The notes: generated by a model not told the origin, from the sequence alone. A stretch of 64,000 nt of DNA from Clostridium fermenticellae (GCF_003600355.1 NZ_CP032416.1:2190183-2254182); one strand, 5' to 3'; shown: positions 48,339 through 58,309, counted from the first letter of the stretch. Numbers and translations are program-made.

Positions 48339-48444
48339 GATATTTACTCCTTTTCTATTTAATACATCACTTGTATAAATTTATTTTATCATAGAACTTA
48401 TGCCTACCGCTGTCAATGTTGTACGATAGAATACAACTTTATTA

Positions 48445-48477
48445 AAAAAGCTATTAGTTATTCACCAATAGCTTTTT
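48445..48477 (-). terminator. Terminator after the alcohol dehydrogenase gene
   Basis: AAAAAGCTATT and AATAGCTTTTT around an 11-base loop, followed on the minus strand by a T-run. Confidence 0.75.
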
Positions 48478-48553
48478 CTTGCATTTTCACAGTTACATAC
48501 CTTGCCGTAATTGATATATCCAAAAATTAAATTAATTTGTATACTATTGTAAC

Positions 48554-49606
48554 TTAGTCAACAAATATAACTGGTTTAATGAGATCTGCTGGTTTCTGAT
48601 CCATCATATGAAACGCATCCTCAATTTTCTCAAAGCCGTGAAAACGGTGTGTAATGAGCTTCGTCGTGTCTACACGACCATATTTGACCATGTCAAGCAT
48701 TTTATGCATTCTGCGGGCACCTCCGGGAGAAAATCCTCCACGAATAGTTTTGTTAGACATTCCTAATCCCCAGGAGTAGGCGGGCATAGAAAGATTATCC
48801 TTAATGTCGAAGAAATTGATATTAGAAATATAACCACCTGGTTTAGTCATATCAACTGCTTGATTGAAACTATTCGCATTACCACCTGCAATAATAACAC
48901 AATCCGCTCCTCCATCTGTCATATCAAGCACCTGCTCAACAGTATCTCCGTTTTTATAACTGACAATGTCGGTAGCACCATACTCTTTGGCTACCTTTAC
49001 GCAATTAGGACGTGTACCAATGGCAATAATACGACCTGCGCCATGGCATTTTGAGCCGGCAACAGCCATCAGACCCACAGGACCGATTCCAATAACAACA
49101 ACTGTATCACCAAAAGCAACATTCGCATTTTCCACACCATGGAAACCGGTGGACATCATATCTGTCGTCATAACGGCAGCCTCAGGAGATACACCTTCTG
49201 GCAATAAAACCAAATTCGCATCCGCCTGATTAACATGAAAATATTCAGCAAAAGTACCATCCTTGGAGCCAAGGAACTTAAAACTTTCCATAAGTCCTTC
49301 ATCATGCGCATTGTATTCACCTTGAACATTTTCAGTCAGCCAATTTGGCGTAGTGCACGGAACAACAACTGTGTCTCCTGGTTTAAACTTCTTGACCAGT
49401 TTACCGACCTCAACCACCGTACCAACAGCCTCATGGCCGAGAATTAAATTAGTGTGTTCCCCTGAACCACCGTGGGAAACGTGTGTATCAGATGAACAAG
49501 GTGCCAGAACAATCGGGTGAATAATTGCATCCAATTCACCACAAGCCGGTCTTTCTTTTTCAATCCATCCCACATGATCAATTGACAACATTCCAAAACC
49601 TTTCAT
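48554..49606 (-). CDS. Zinc-dependent secondary-alcohol-type dehydrogenase
   Basis: A 350-residue medium-chain dehydrogenase very like clostridial NADP-dependent isopropanol dehydrogenase: MKGFGML start, Cys37, the GHEAVG His and the Asp in TTDMMSTGFHG form the catalytic zinc site; the structural-zinc Cys cluster is absent, as in that group. Rossmann motif GIGPVGLM is followed by GTRP, where Arg after Gly-Thr/Ser favours NADP. It may reduce acetone, acetoin-like ketones or aldehydes. Single gene with its own terminator. Confidence 0.9.
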   Translation of the reverse strand: MKGFGMLSIDHVGWIEKERPACGELDAIIHPIVLAPCSSDTHVSHGGSGEHTNLILGHEAVGTVVEVGKLVKKFKPGDTVVVPCTTPNWLTENVQGEYNAHDEGLMESFKFLGSKDGTFAEYFHVNQADANLVLLPEGVSPEAAVMTTDMMSTGFHGVENANVAFGDTVVVIGIGPVGLMAVAGSKCHGAGRIIAIGTRPNCVKVAKEYGATDIVSYKNGDTVEQVLDMTDGGADCVIIAGGNANSFNQAVDMTKPGGYISNINFFDIKDNLSMPAYSWGLGMSNKTIRGGFSPGGARRMHKMLDMVKYGRVDTTKLITHRFHGFEKIEDAFHMMDQKPADLIKPVIFVD

Positions 49607-49791
49607 AATAATTACCCTCCCTTGCTAATTGCAATATCGCAATTCTGCTCTAGAAGACAAAACGCTTTATCCTTTAGCAAAAAAATAAGACAGTCAACTT
49701 CTGTGAGCAACAAATTGCTAATAATATTTGTATTATAAAACACTATAATGAAATTTTCAATATTAAAAATTGCAATTTAAGCAGCAAAACT

Positions 49792-51165
49792 TTACACCTG
49801 CATCTTCGAAGTATCCTTTTTTAGTACAAATGTTAAAACCAGGTAATATACAGCACCTATGGTTAGCCACATAAGTCCTATAATCTTCGATATATTGGCA
49901 AGGTGCATCCATACATATACTATTATGATAAATCCTACGGAAGGCAATACGATGTGCTGAAAGAAATTATATTTTTTAGTTCTAAATACAAAGTAATTAA
50001 CAACCGTTACATGAAGTATCGCAAAGGAAGTTAAAGCTCCAAAATTGACCAGACATGATAGTATATCAATCATTTCACTGAATACACTGCACACTACTAC
50101 AGCAATTACAGCTACAAAAATTGTCGCAACATATGGAGTCTTAAATTTCGGATGAACTTTTGAAAAGACTTTTGGCATGAGTTCGTCTCTCGCCATACTA
50201 AATAGTACCCTTGAAACTGCAGTCTGGAATGACAATGCACATGCAAACCCTAGTGCAATAGTTATTCCGATTTCACAAGTAAGTTTAAGTGCTTTTCCCC
50301 CTACACTGAATGCAATCACATAGAATGACGTATTAGGATCTTTAAAGGCATGCCAGTCTGGATATGCCATTCCGGCTACCCAACACTGTATAACAAAGAT
50401 AATTCCGGAAACCATTAATGCAATTATAGTTGCCCTACCTATAGTTTTTGCTCCATCCTGGTTTTCCTCAGCTAAGGTACTGATACCATCAAACCCAAGA
50501 TAACTTAAAACACAAATTGCTACCCCCGGCATTACAGCTGAAAGTCCAAACTTTGAATTGAATAATGGCTTGACCGAAAATTCTGCACCATTTATACCAT
50601 GAGCTATTCCTATACCTCCACAAATTATAAAATATGTAAGTATAATCAATTGAAGAACAAGTAATATTTTATTAAATCTTGCAGCCATCTCAATTCCTCT
50701 AATGTTAATTAAAGTATTGCATATGATAAAAATAAATGCCCATAAAAAAATAGGTATCGAAGGCATCATATCATGAAGAGCAGCTCCGCTTAACAAATAT
50801 AAAAGAGCCGGTATAAATGCATAGTCAAGTAATATTGCCCATCCGGCAAAGAAACCAACTGTTGGACTCAATCCTTTACTTACATAACAATATACTGAAC
50901 CAGCAATAGGGATTGCTTCCGACATTTTTGCATAGCTAAATGCTGTAAAAAGCATTGCTAGCATTCCAATAAGATATGCCAATGCAGCCATACCACTTGC
51001 TGCATCATTCACAATTCCATATATACCAAAAGGTGCAATAGGAACCATGATAATTAATCCATAAATCACCAAATCTTTTGTCTTTAATACTCTACTCAGT
51101 TCTTGCTTGTACCCAAACTCCTCAAGATCAGTCCGTTGAAAATTCTCCTGACACTCTTTTTTCAT
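49792..51165 (-). CDS. APC family amino-acid permease
   Basis: A 457-residue protein with 12 predicted membrane helices. The first helix region (TKDLVIYGLIIMVPIAPFGIYG) and the GWAILLDYAFIPALLYL and SYLGFDGISTLAEE segments are typical of the APC superfamily, near the putrescine/amino-acid transporter branch. Substrate uncertain. GGGGGATATTAATT precedes the ATG. Confidence 0.9.
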   Translation of the reverse strand: MKKECQENFQRTDLEEFGYKQELSRVLKTKDLVIYGLIIMVPIAPFGIYGIVNDAASGMAALAYLIGMLAMLFTAFSYAKMSEAIPIAGSVYCYVSKGLSPTVGFFAGWAILLDYAFIPALLYLLSGAALHDMMPSIPIFLWAFIFIICNTLINIRGIEMAARFNKILLVLQLIILTYFIICGGIGIAHGINGAEFSVKPLFNSKFGLSAVMPGVAICVLSYLGFDGISTLAEENQDGAKTIGRATIIALMVSGIIFVIQCWVAGMAYPDWHAFKDPNTSFYVIAFSVGGKALKLTCEIGITIALGFACALSFQTAVSRVLFSMARDELMPKVFSKVHPKFKTPYVATIFVAVIAVVVCSVFSEMIDILSCLVNFGALTSFAILHVTVVNYFVFRTKKYNFFQHIVLPSVGFIIIVYVWMHLANISKIIGLMWLTIGAVYYLVLTFVLKKDTSKMQV

Positions 51166-51487
51166 AATTAATATCCCCCACTTTTTATAATTGGTACACT
51201 TACAGGGTTTTTTAGTTAGAAAGTTAAAACCCTATATTAAATTTATTCTTATAATTTTTCCAAAAATCAAAAATATTTTTTAAAAATTCTAACAATTTAT
51301 AATATTTTAAATCCTTTATATTATTGTATAAATTGCTGCTATAATTTATAATCTATAGTTATTTAGATTAATTATATTCTTCCATAATATATCAAAAAAT
51401 TATATTACCTTTTATTATAACTCTATTTTAATAAATTATCAATTTTTTAATGTAAGATTGTAACAATAAGATAGGAAACTTTTAATT
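51166..51487. other. AT-rich intergenic region with one hairpin
   Basis: No gene is seen. AGGGTTTT...AAAACCCT (51204-51233) forms a hairpin ahead of the permease start; its ends recall those of the palindromic repeats. The rest is very AT-rich promoter-like DNA. Confidence 0.5.
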
Positions 51488-52069
51488 TTAAGCAAGTATT
51501 AACTTTAATGTAGCTAATGCATTCAGGTAATCTTCTTTTTCATCCGTCAGCATTACCTGTATTGATGTTCCTAGAAGTGTGCCTAATATCAGCTTAGATG
51601 ATGAAGTTGGAGAATATGTTTTTAATTTTTCAGAATTTGCAGGGTTATTTATTATATACTTTTCAATTAATTTAGTTAGTCCATCAAAAAGTTCTTTAAG
51701 GAGCTTTTTTAGGGATTCTGACCAAAGTGCCATACTGGTTAAATCAAAAAGAATTTTAAATAATTCAGGTTTATTGTATAACACTTCTTTAAAATATTTT
51801 ATAAGATATACTGAGCTTTCACTTCCAGTAGTACCTTTTTTTAAATTATCTTCAATTTCACTAAAATATTTCTCAGATAACATTTCTACCACTTTTTTGA
51901 ATAATCCTTCTTTATTCTTATAATAATAATTCAACTGACTTAGAACAACACCAGCTTCATTTGCAATATCTCTCAAAGAAACATTTGCATATCCTTTTGT
52001 AGAGATACATTTAAAAGCTGCATCCAATATTCTTTCAGCCTGGTTAGTATTTTTAACCTTTTCACTCAT
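51488..52069 (-). CDS. TetR/AcrR family regulator
   Basis: A 193-residue regulator with N-terminal helix-turn-helix RILDAAFKCISTKGYANVSLRDIANEAGVVLSQLNYYYKNKEGLF. The C-terminal ligand domain is all helical. It lies upstream of the permease and downstream of the yidC paralogue on the same strand; target genes are unknown. Confidence 0.88.
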   Translation of the reverse strand: MSEKVKNTNQAERILDAAFKCISTKGYANVSLRDIANEAGVVLSQLNYYYKNKEGLFKKVVEMLSEKYFSEIEDNLKKGTTGSESSVYLIKYFKEVLYNKPELFKILFDLTSMALWSESLKKLLKELFDGLTKLIEKYIINNPANSEKLKTYSPTSSSKLILGTLLGTSIQVMLTDEKEDYLNALATLKLILA

Positions 52070-52204
52070 TTGATTTCAACTCCTACATAACTTATATATA
52101 CAAAATATCTGGTCAGCAAATTAAATAATTCCACAAATATATATTAGCATATTGGAATATATTTTTAAATTAAGTTAAATATTCTTTTTTAAACTTGTTA
52201 ACTT

Positions 52205-53062
52205 TTATTGTTGTATCTGATTCTTTTTTATAATAAACTTGTTCATGAACATCTGTTGAAATATCTGATATATATTACTTATTATCCAATAAAGCCCCAT
52301 TCCCGCAGGTACCTGAAACGAAATAAACCCGGTCATGATTGGCGACAACAAAAGCATATTTTTTTGAATGGAGTTCTGCATTTCATTTTCAGATGCAGGC
52401 ATATCTTGAGAAGAATATTTAGTAGATATATAGGTAGTTATTACAGCTAAAATAGGTATTATCATTAAAAGTATAGAATGAGCATTTATGTTGTGAAAAT
52501 TAAAAGTTGGAATATAGCCCAAATTTATGCCCCAAAAGTTCATATTCAGCAATTCATTTCTATTTAACATGGAGTCTACAAGAGGTAACTTATTCATATT
52601 ATTGCCGTAATAATTTATTATGCTTAAATCATGCATATTCTTCACAGTGACCATGTTGTGAGGTATAGTATTAAATAATTTGTTAATTATAGAAGAATTC
52701 ATTCCAAACATATATTTTAGAGGCTGGGATATAACGTAGTACAGAGAAAATAAAATAGGTATTTGCAGCAGCATAGGAAGACATCCTCCCGCGGGATTTA
52801 TATTGTTTTCTTTATACAGTTCGACCATATGTTGACTTAATTTTTCATTATCATTTTTATACTTCTCCTGTAGCTTTTTTATCTTCGGCTGAATTTCACT
52901 CATTTTTGAAGTTGATCTGTACTGTTTTATATACAGTGGAAGCAGCAATGTTCTTATAATAACTGTCAGCAAAATAATGGCAATTCCGTAATTCTTAAAT
53001 GACAATACCTCATATATGAATCTCAAAAAGCGCCCTATGGGATATGCAATAAAATCAAACAT
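52205..53062 (-). CDS. yidC: YidC/Oxa1-family membrane protein insertase (paralogue)
   Basis: A 285-residue insertase of the Gram-positive short form: five membrane helices, the groove Arg in VIIRTLLLPLYIKQYR, cytoplasmic helical hairpin (PKIKKLQEKYKNDNEKLSQHM) and the NPAGGCLPMLLQIPILFSLYYVI block. It inserts proteins in the membrane with or without Sec. The usual chromosomal copy sits beside rnpA/jag; no such genes are here, so this is probably an accessory paralogue. Confidence 0.88.
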   Translation of the reverse strand: MFDFIAYPIGRFLRFIYEVLSFKNYGIAIILLTVIIRTLLLPLYIKQYRSTSKMSEIQPKIKKLQEKYKNDNEKLSQHMVELYKENNINPAGGCLPMLLQIPILFSLYYVISQPLKYMFGMNSSIINKLFNTIPHNMVTVKNMHDLSIINYYGNNMNKLPLVDSMLNRNELLNMNFWGINLGYIPTFNFHNINAHSILLMIIPILAVITTYISTKYSSQDMPASENEMQNSIQKNMLLLSPIMTGFISFQVPAGMGLYWIISNIYQIFQQMFMNKFIIKKNQIQQ

Positions 53063-53139
53063 AGTAGTTTATCCTTTCTCATCATATCTCGTGCAGCATT
53101 TATGATACACGGATTGATTCTATTTGTTTTATACATTGA

Positions 53140-53307
53140 TTATTTAATTTTTGGTTCATACTTCCACAGCTTTGTTTTCACACAATAATGAGCAGGCTTT
53201 TCTCTAACCGTAAAATTACTGATTTCTTCTATGTATTCAGATTTAGTTATGGTTCCATTGCTAATATATTGTATTAATTCAGTTTCAAATTGCCCTTCAT
53301 TTATTTC
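53140..53307 (-). pseudogene. Unassigned gene remnant
   Basis: A 56-codon open frame without a start codon ends with KPAHYCVKTKLWKYEPKIK before a TAA. The residue composition looks coding, with FETELIQYISNGTITKSEY before it. I do not recognise the family. It lies just upstream of the yidC paralogue in a stretch rich in decayed genes. Confidence 0.4.
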
Positions 53308-53399
53308 TTACTTGCCTCCTCTAATAGGTTTATTTATTATTTCAGCCAAACTTTTACACATCATAACGAATACATAGATTTAGTACTTAAATCTATGTA

Positions 53400-53894
53400 T
53401 TAATCCAAAATAAAACGATCAAAAGCAATCTTTTTTCCTGTATCTGTTTTAAAATTCTCATTTATACACTTTTTTATCTTTTTCTGTTCTTTTTCTTTAT
53501 CCATAACAGTTAAATTTTCAAGCAAGTCTGCTTCCCATTGTATTTGAAAGTCAATTCCATCAATTTTAGAAGGTGTGTGATGATTACCTATTATAAAACA
53601 TATCCTATCAACATTTTTGTCATAACCTACCATTTTTAATATTTCTCTGGCTACTGCCGGTCCTTCTTTTTCTTGATAGGCACTGTCAATTGAGCCATAC
53701 TTTTTTTGTGCTTCAACAGCACCAATATCATGTAGTATAGCAATAATACTAATGAATTCTTTTTCTTCTCCTCCGATACTTTCACCTTTCATTATATCTT
53801 CTGCATTTTGTAATACTTTGAGAGTATGATCTACTCCAAAAGGAATTTCTTTAAATACTTCTTTCATCTCTTTAATAATTTCTTCCTTAAACAT
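53400..53894 (-). CDS. HD-domain phosphohydrolase-like protein
   Basis: A 164-residue protein with an HD metal site: His in GVDHTLKV, His-Asp in AILHDIGA, a further His pair in IIGNHHTP and a closing Asp. Such small HD proteins hydrolyse nucleotides or similar phosphates. Single gene, RBS GGAGGT, surrounded by remnants; substrate unknown. Confidence 0.85.
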   Translation of the reverse strand: MFKEEIIKEMKEVFKEIPFGVDHTLKVLQNAEDIMKGESIGGEEKEFISIIAILHDIGAVEAQKKYGSIDSAYQEKEGPAVAREILKMVGYDKNVDRICFIIGNHHTPSKIDGIDFQIQWEADLLENLTVMDKEKEQKKIKKCINENFKTDTGKKIAFDRFILD

Positions 53895-54093
53895 TTATTA
53901 CCTCCATAAAAACCTCATAGATGTTTCAGTTCTGGCTATTATCTTTTTTATTTGCTTGATGTACCAGCATCATTTAGTGCCACATTTCATTCGCTATTCC
54001 CTGAATATCCATCAACATCAAATATTATTTATCTTCAGCAGATGCCAGATATCACGTAAAATCAAATCCACATGATTCTCGCTTGAATATGTT

Positions 54094-54225
54094 CAGTTGA
54101 TAACTTTGCCATTGTTTTTGGCTAAATTTTCGTGCCATTTGCATCGCTCTGTAGTTGCCAGTTTCGCCCATTCTGTTTCTTCACCAATAATCCTTAAAGG
54201 TTCTTGTGAGCGATAAGAACCTTTA
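54094..54225 (-). pseudogene. Unassigned coding remnant with an overlapping hairpin
   Basis: A start-less frame reads SQEPLRIIGEETEWAKLATT and continues to a TGA. Its first part also forms a hairpin, TAAAGGTTCTT / AAGAACCTTTA (54194-54224). The remaining stretch 53895-54093 shows scattered coding-like pieces but no gene. Confidence 0.3.
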
Positions 54226-54245
54226 AGTTACCAGGGAACTTTTTG

Positions 54246-54788
54246 TCAGTGACATTTGGGTCTTATATAGTCCTGATAATTCTGATTTAATCTCTTGAAA
54301 TCATTATTCAAGGATCCCCACCAGACTCCCACTTCTTTTTCACTTTTAGACACCATTTCAGTAAGTTTTTCAATCTGTTCCTTTATTCTTTCAAGGAGAG
54401 AGGATTCAAGGGAAGCACTTTCTACGAATAGATTTTCAAGTTTTATAGTCAATCTTTCAATTTCCACACTGTACTCTGAAAGTTCATATCTGAATTGCTT
54501 GTTTTTAAATTCCTCAACTGTAGCAACTTTCGCGGTATCCTGAACCGCCACAAAATTTTTCCATGATATAAGCACATCCAGATCCTGGCGGCAGGTTTCC
54601 ATGGTATAATCTTTAAATTCATCATGAGTTTTCAGTTCCTGAAATAACTCTTCCTTATACATCCAGTATTTCATTTTCTCATACTGAAGATAGAAAAACC
54701 TCAATATAGTTCTGTACCTCCAGGCATTTTCTGCCGTAATATACCTCATTTCATCAATTTGTTTGGTAAGTTTATCCGTTATCTGCAT
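54246..54788 (-). pseudogene. Truncated Wadjet JetA-like protein (TIGR02677/DUF2397)
   Basis: The 180-residue product begins MRYITAENAWRYRTILRFFY, then ISWKNFVAVQDT, VEEFKNKQFRYELSEYSVEIERL and VWWGSLNNDFKRLNQNYQDYI. This order matches the N-terminal part of DUF2397 proteins, which are the JetA subunits of Wadjet anti-plasmid systems and are usually about 500 residues. It ends abruptly after the RP-KCH segment, and no JetB, JetC or JetD gene follows. I treat it as a remnant of a lost defence locus rather than a working gene. Confidence 0.7.
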
Positions 54789-54884
54789 GCATCAATCACC
54801 TTTTACAAAAACTTTTTTAATATATAAATACTTTTATTATGCTTCTGTTTCTTTGATAATTCATTTAGTACTTTATTCAACAAC

Positions 54885-55615
54885 TTACCTTATATTATAT
54901 ACTATAAAGACAAATTTTAAATCGGTAAACATAAGAATCTCATACGGTTCTATAAAACTAATAAGCATGCCAAAAACATTCTTTTTAAGAGTACTTTTGA
55001 CATGCTTATCATTAATCAATCTATTCTGTGCAAAGTAACTTATTTTTGCCTTAGGTGAAATAAAAATTCCATCTTCATGGTTTAAGATCATTTGGATTAA
55101 AGTTGTTTCCCCTGTTCCATTACTACCAGTTAGCGTCACTTTTGCTCCAAGTGGAATTTGAAAAGATGCATTTTGGAACAATACCTTATCTCCAAATATT
55201 TTATCAATTTCAGTACCGACAATAGGATATGGATTGTAAAGTGACAATGCTTTATTTTGCCTGAAACGAATCCTGTGAATAATTTCTGGAGCTTCTACAT
55301 TTCTCAAGGCCGCAATTCTATGTTTCAAGGAGTTAGCAGCATTATGCATCTTTTTTTCCTTACTTCCCATTGATTTTTGATGAGCTAAACGCCCTCCGCC
55401 TTCAGTACTTTTTTTCTTTGAAGCATCTTTTGCTTTTTGTTCTATTTTACGGGCCTGTTTTCGCTTTTCCTTCGCAGCCCTTTTCAATCGCCACGTTCCG
55501 CAACAAATTGTTCGTATTCTGCAGCCTGGCTCTTACGTTCTTCTTCTTTCTGGCGAAGATAATCAGAATAGTTTCCCCAATACTCAGTTATTTTGCCATC
55601 TTTCAGTTCCTCCTA
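54885..55615 (-). pseudogene. Decayed ABC-F ATPase gene (Lsa/Msr-like)
   Basis: The upstream frame reads [20 protein letters not shown] up to VAERGD and a stop, then a frame change near 55490 continues [21 protein letters not shown], the typical inter-domain linker of ABC-F proteins. The second ATPase begins with [18 protein letters not shown], where the Walker A Lys is replaced by Glu. The first ATPase domain and the end of the second are missing. Such genes give ribosome protection against antibiotics; this one is dead on three counts. Confidence 0.8.
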
Positions 55616-55742
55616 AATTCTTATTTGTATCAATATACATTTTAACACGACAAGTTCATATACTCAATATTAGAAATGGAGATTTAGCAGCTAAATTTAT
55701 GCATTAGGCTTGTAGCACAAATAATTTATAGAAACACTATCA

Positions 55743-56633
55743 TTAACAGTTGTTTGTATATTTCCTCTGTTCCATATAGGGCTCACAGATTTTCATACAG
55801 TAGTTCCAAAGGATTTCCTCATTCTTTTCACTGTAATATTTTTCGTTTACCTTTTCATATCCTTTCGGACCAATATACTGATTGTTCTTTTCTTTCATTT
55901 CATCTGCTGTAGCTGCAAAAATAATTGGTTTGGCACCTTTTTCTACAGATGTCATTAGCGGTTGCCATAAGAAGAAGAGAATCTTCATTGAAATCGGCCT
56001 ATTTCCTGTGTTTCCAAGGTTTGTTTTAGCTGAACCCGGATGCGCACAGTTAAAGGTAATATTTTTAATACCGTTCTCCCTACAGTATTTTTCAAAATGG
56101 CGCATAAGCCAGATGACATATAACTTAGATATGCCATAAGCTTTCATATAGGAATAATGGTCTTTCAGTTCAATATCATTTAAATATGGCGCACCACCTT
56201 GTGCGTGAGAGGCAGATGAAACTGTAACAACACGTCCTTCTCCGCTTTTACTCAGAGAATAAAGCAGGAGATGTGTAAGAAGAAATGGTGCAAATGTATT
56301 TATTGTAAGTGTTCGTTCATGTCCTTCTAAAGTTACTTCTCTTGTTCCGCCGTACTGATTACCAGCATTATTAATTAGTACATCCAAGTGATTATATTTC
56401 TTCTTGAATTCATCTGCCATGCGTTTTATATCAGCAAAGGATTCTAAATCGGCGAGCAGCATATCAATTTGGCTATTGCTGGTGTCTTTTTTTAATTCAC
56501 GTACAACTGACTGTGTTTTATCTTTATTCCTTCCATGAATGATAATAGTATTTCCCTGTTTTGCCAATACTCTTGCAGTTTCTTTTCCTAAGCCACTTGT
56601 CGCTCCTGTTATAAGAATTACTTTCTTTTTCAT
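55743..56633 (-). CDS. Short-chain dehydrogenase/reductase
   Basis: A 296-residue SDR with TGATSGLGKETAR cofactor loop, NNAG (in LINNAGNQYGG), catalytic Ser in VSSASHAQG and YMKAYGISKLY (Y-x3-K, with a further K). The IIHGRNKDK segment after strand 2 hints at NADP preference. The retinol-dehydrogenase-like branch is the closest layout; substrate unknown. It follows the EFR1 gene on the same strand by about 60 bases, so the two likely form one unit. Confidence 0.9.
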   Translation of the reverse strand: MKKKVILITGATSGLGKETARVLAKQGNTIIIHGRNKDKTQSVVRELKKDTSNSQIDMLLADLESFADIKRMADEFKKKYNHLDVLINNAGNQYGGTREVTLEGHERTLTINTFAPFLLTHLLLYSLSKSGEGRVVTVSSASHAQGGAPYLNDIELKDHYSYMKAYGISKLYVIWLMRHFEKYCRENGIKNITFNCAHPGSAKTNLGNTGNRPISMKILFFLWQPLMTSVEKGAKPIIFAATADEMKEKNNQYIGPKGYEKVNEKYYSEKNEEILWNYCMKICEPYMEQRKYTNNC

Positions 56634-56695
56634 AAAGCTTCCTCCCTATATTTGTTTTACTTAAGTATTCTGTCTATTAAACAAGAAAATGCTGT

Positions 56696-57472
56696 TCAAT
56701 GAACTTCATTATTGCTATTCTGATTATTTGCTAAAATAATCTCACTAAGCTTTACATCATAATTACGCCATCTTTCAGTACTTCGTTCTCTTTTAAAATG
56801 AATTGCATGTTGTGGGCATGCGTGAATGCAGGCTTGACAGCAGGCACAATGTTCAAGAAACTCTACATTATTAGTAATTTTGATATTTGCCGTTGGGCAA
56901 ACCTTAGCGCAAGTTCCACACTTAATACAATTATCATCCACACTATAATTTTTTGCATAGTCATCTTTTTCAATATTAAATACATTTTCACAGAACCATG
57001 TTGCAGCTTTATCACTAAATCTACTCTTAGCTGTAACCTTTTTCTGTTGTTTTACATCTTTAATAATCTTAGCAATACTTTCGTCCACTTTCTTTCCCTG
57101 CAATTTTTTCTTTTCCTCTGCAATATCAAATTGTGGTTGACAGTTATCTAGCATAAGTACCTCATTTACATAATCAAATCGATATCCACTCTCTAAAGCA
57201 AGTTTCTGGGCAGTTTCCATAGTTTTTCCCTTTGTCATTCCATAGGTTCCAATAGCAAAGATATAATCTGCTTCTAGTTTCACTTTTTTCAAAAATCTTT
57301 TCACTATCTTTGGTACTGTACAACCATAAATGGGAAAAATCACTCCGATAATGTCATCCTTATAATTTAAATTTTCATCATTCATTACCTGTGGTATTGA
57401 AATCAATTCTCCACCAATTTTTTTTGCAACTGCTAGGCTATTACCAGTAGCTGTAAAATAAAATATCTTCAT
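56696..57472 (-). CDS. EFR1 family flavodoxin/ferredoxin protein
   Basis: A 258-residue redox protein: N-terminal flavodoxin-like domain (FYFTATGNSLAVAK, residues 3-16, phosphate loop) and a C-terminal pair of 4Fe-4S sites (CIKCGTCAKVCP and CACCQACIHACP). The arrangement is that of EFRRO-type electron-transfer proteins common in clostridia. Possibly a donor for the adjacent SDR. A perfect TetR-like operator lies upstream. Confidence 0.9.
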   Translation of the reverse strand: MKIFYFTATGNSLAVAKKIGGELISIPQVMNDENLNYKDDIIGVIFPIYGCTVPKIVKRFLKKVKLEADYIFAIGTYGMTKGKTMETAQKLALESGYRFDYVNEVLMLDNCQPQFDIAEEKKKLQGKKVDESIAKIIKDVKQQKKVTAKSRFSDKAATWFCENVFNIEKDDYAKNYSVDDNCIKCGTCAKVCPTANIKITNNVEFLEHCACCQACIHACPQHAIHFKRERSTERWRNYDVKLSEIILANNQNSNNEVH

Positions 57473-57526
57473 ATTAATTTACTCCTTCTTTTCTTTTATT
57501 TAACAATAGTATCCCGGTATATTTGA

Positions 57527-57554
57527 TTTTATAAACGAATGTACGTTTATAAAA
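57527..57554. promoter_or_regulatory. Perfect operator palindrome upstream of the EFR1 gene
   Basis: TTTTATAAACG and CGTTTATAAAA, 11-bp arms around the 6-base spacer AATGTA, between the EFR1 start and the tetR stop. A related site lies at the tetR promoter. Confidence 0.65.
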
Positions 57555-57586
57555 GTTTTCAAAGAAAAACACTCATTTTTGAATTC

Positions 57587-58159
57587 TTATTTTTTTATGG
57601 CATCCCAGCACATTTCAAAAACTACTTCGTAGTCAATCTCGCCTAATACATCTTTTTGATGACAGCTATCTTTATATAGCTGCGTAATCGGGTAAACACA
57701 GAATCCACTTAATAAGGCAGGTGAAACATTTTTTAAGATACCCTCTCTGATTCCACGTTCAAATGGTGAGCAAGCTTTTTGAATAAGTTTCAGAAGTTCT
57801 TGATTTTTAACTGTCAAAATCACAGGTGAATCACCCGCTTGCCCAATAAAAAGAAAATAGTCTTCATGATTTTTTGCAAAATTCAAGACGTTCTCACAAA
57901 ACTTCCAAACAGACTGTTTAACTGATTCAGTATCACTGATTCCCTCCATACTCGCTTTAAGCATCTGCGTCTTTACATCAATGTATATCTTCTTAAACAT
58001 ATCCTCCTTATTTTCGTAATAGATATAAATAGTAGAGGCAGATACTCCCGCTGCCTTTGCGATTTTAGACATGGAAACATTGGCAAATCCGATTTCATTA
58101 ATCATTTTTATAGTTGCTGATAAAATAGCATCTTTTTTGTTTTCATCTTTCACTCTCAT
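57587..58159 (-). CDS. TetR/AcrR family regulator
   Basis: About 190 residues from ATG 58159. Helix-turn-helix: IKMINEIGFANVSMSKIAKAAGVSASTIYIYYENKEDMF. The longer upstream frame begins inside the promoter and is not credible; the RBS is weak. It precedes the EFR1 and SDR genes on the same strand, and the matching palindromes suggest it represses itself and that pair. Confidence 0.88.
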   Translation of the reverse strand: MRVKDENKKDAILSATIKMINEIGFANVSMSKIAKAAGVSASTIYIYYENKEDMFKKIYIDVKTQMLKASMEGISDTESVKQSVWKFCENVLNFAKNHEDYFLFIGQAGDSPVILTVKNQELLKLIQKACSPFERGIREGILKNVSPALLSGFCVYPITQLYKDSCHQKDVLGEIDYEVVFEMCWDAIKK

Positions 58160-58167
58160 ATATACTA

Positions 58168-58192
58168 TAATAAACGAACATTCTGTTATTGT
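58168..58192. promoter_or_regulatory. Imperfect operator at the tetR promoter
   Basis: AATAAACG-AACATT-CTGTTATT (58170-58191) has the same geometry (8-bp arms, 6-base spacer) and left half as the perfect palindrome at 57527. It lies a few bases before the tetR start and suits autoregulation. Confidence 0.5.
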
Positions 58193-58309
58193 CAATATCC
58201 CTTTATCATCATTTTTTAGTGCACACATTTAAAGGAGAATTTCAGGATCAATTTTTGAAATATCCATAACACCTACAGTAATTTCATGAAGCGGTAGTAT
58301 TCTAAAAGG

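Noticed and set aside
51204-51233. Hairpin ahead of the amino-acid permease as a riboswitch
   Set aside because: Only a simple stem with no conserved aptamer features; a relation to the palindromic repeats is as likely.
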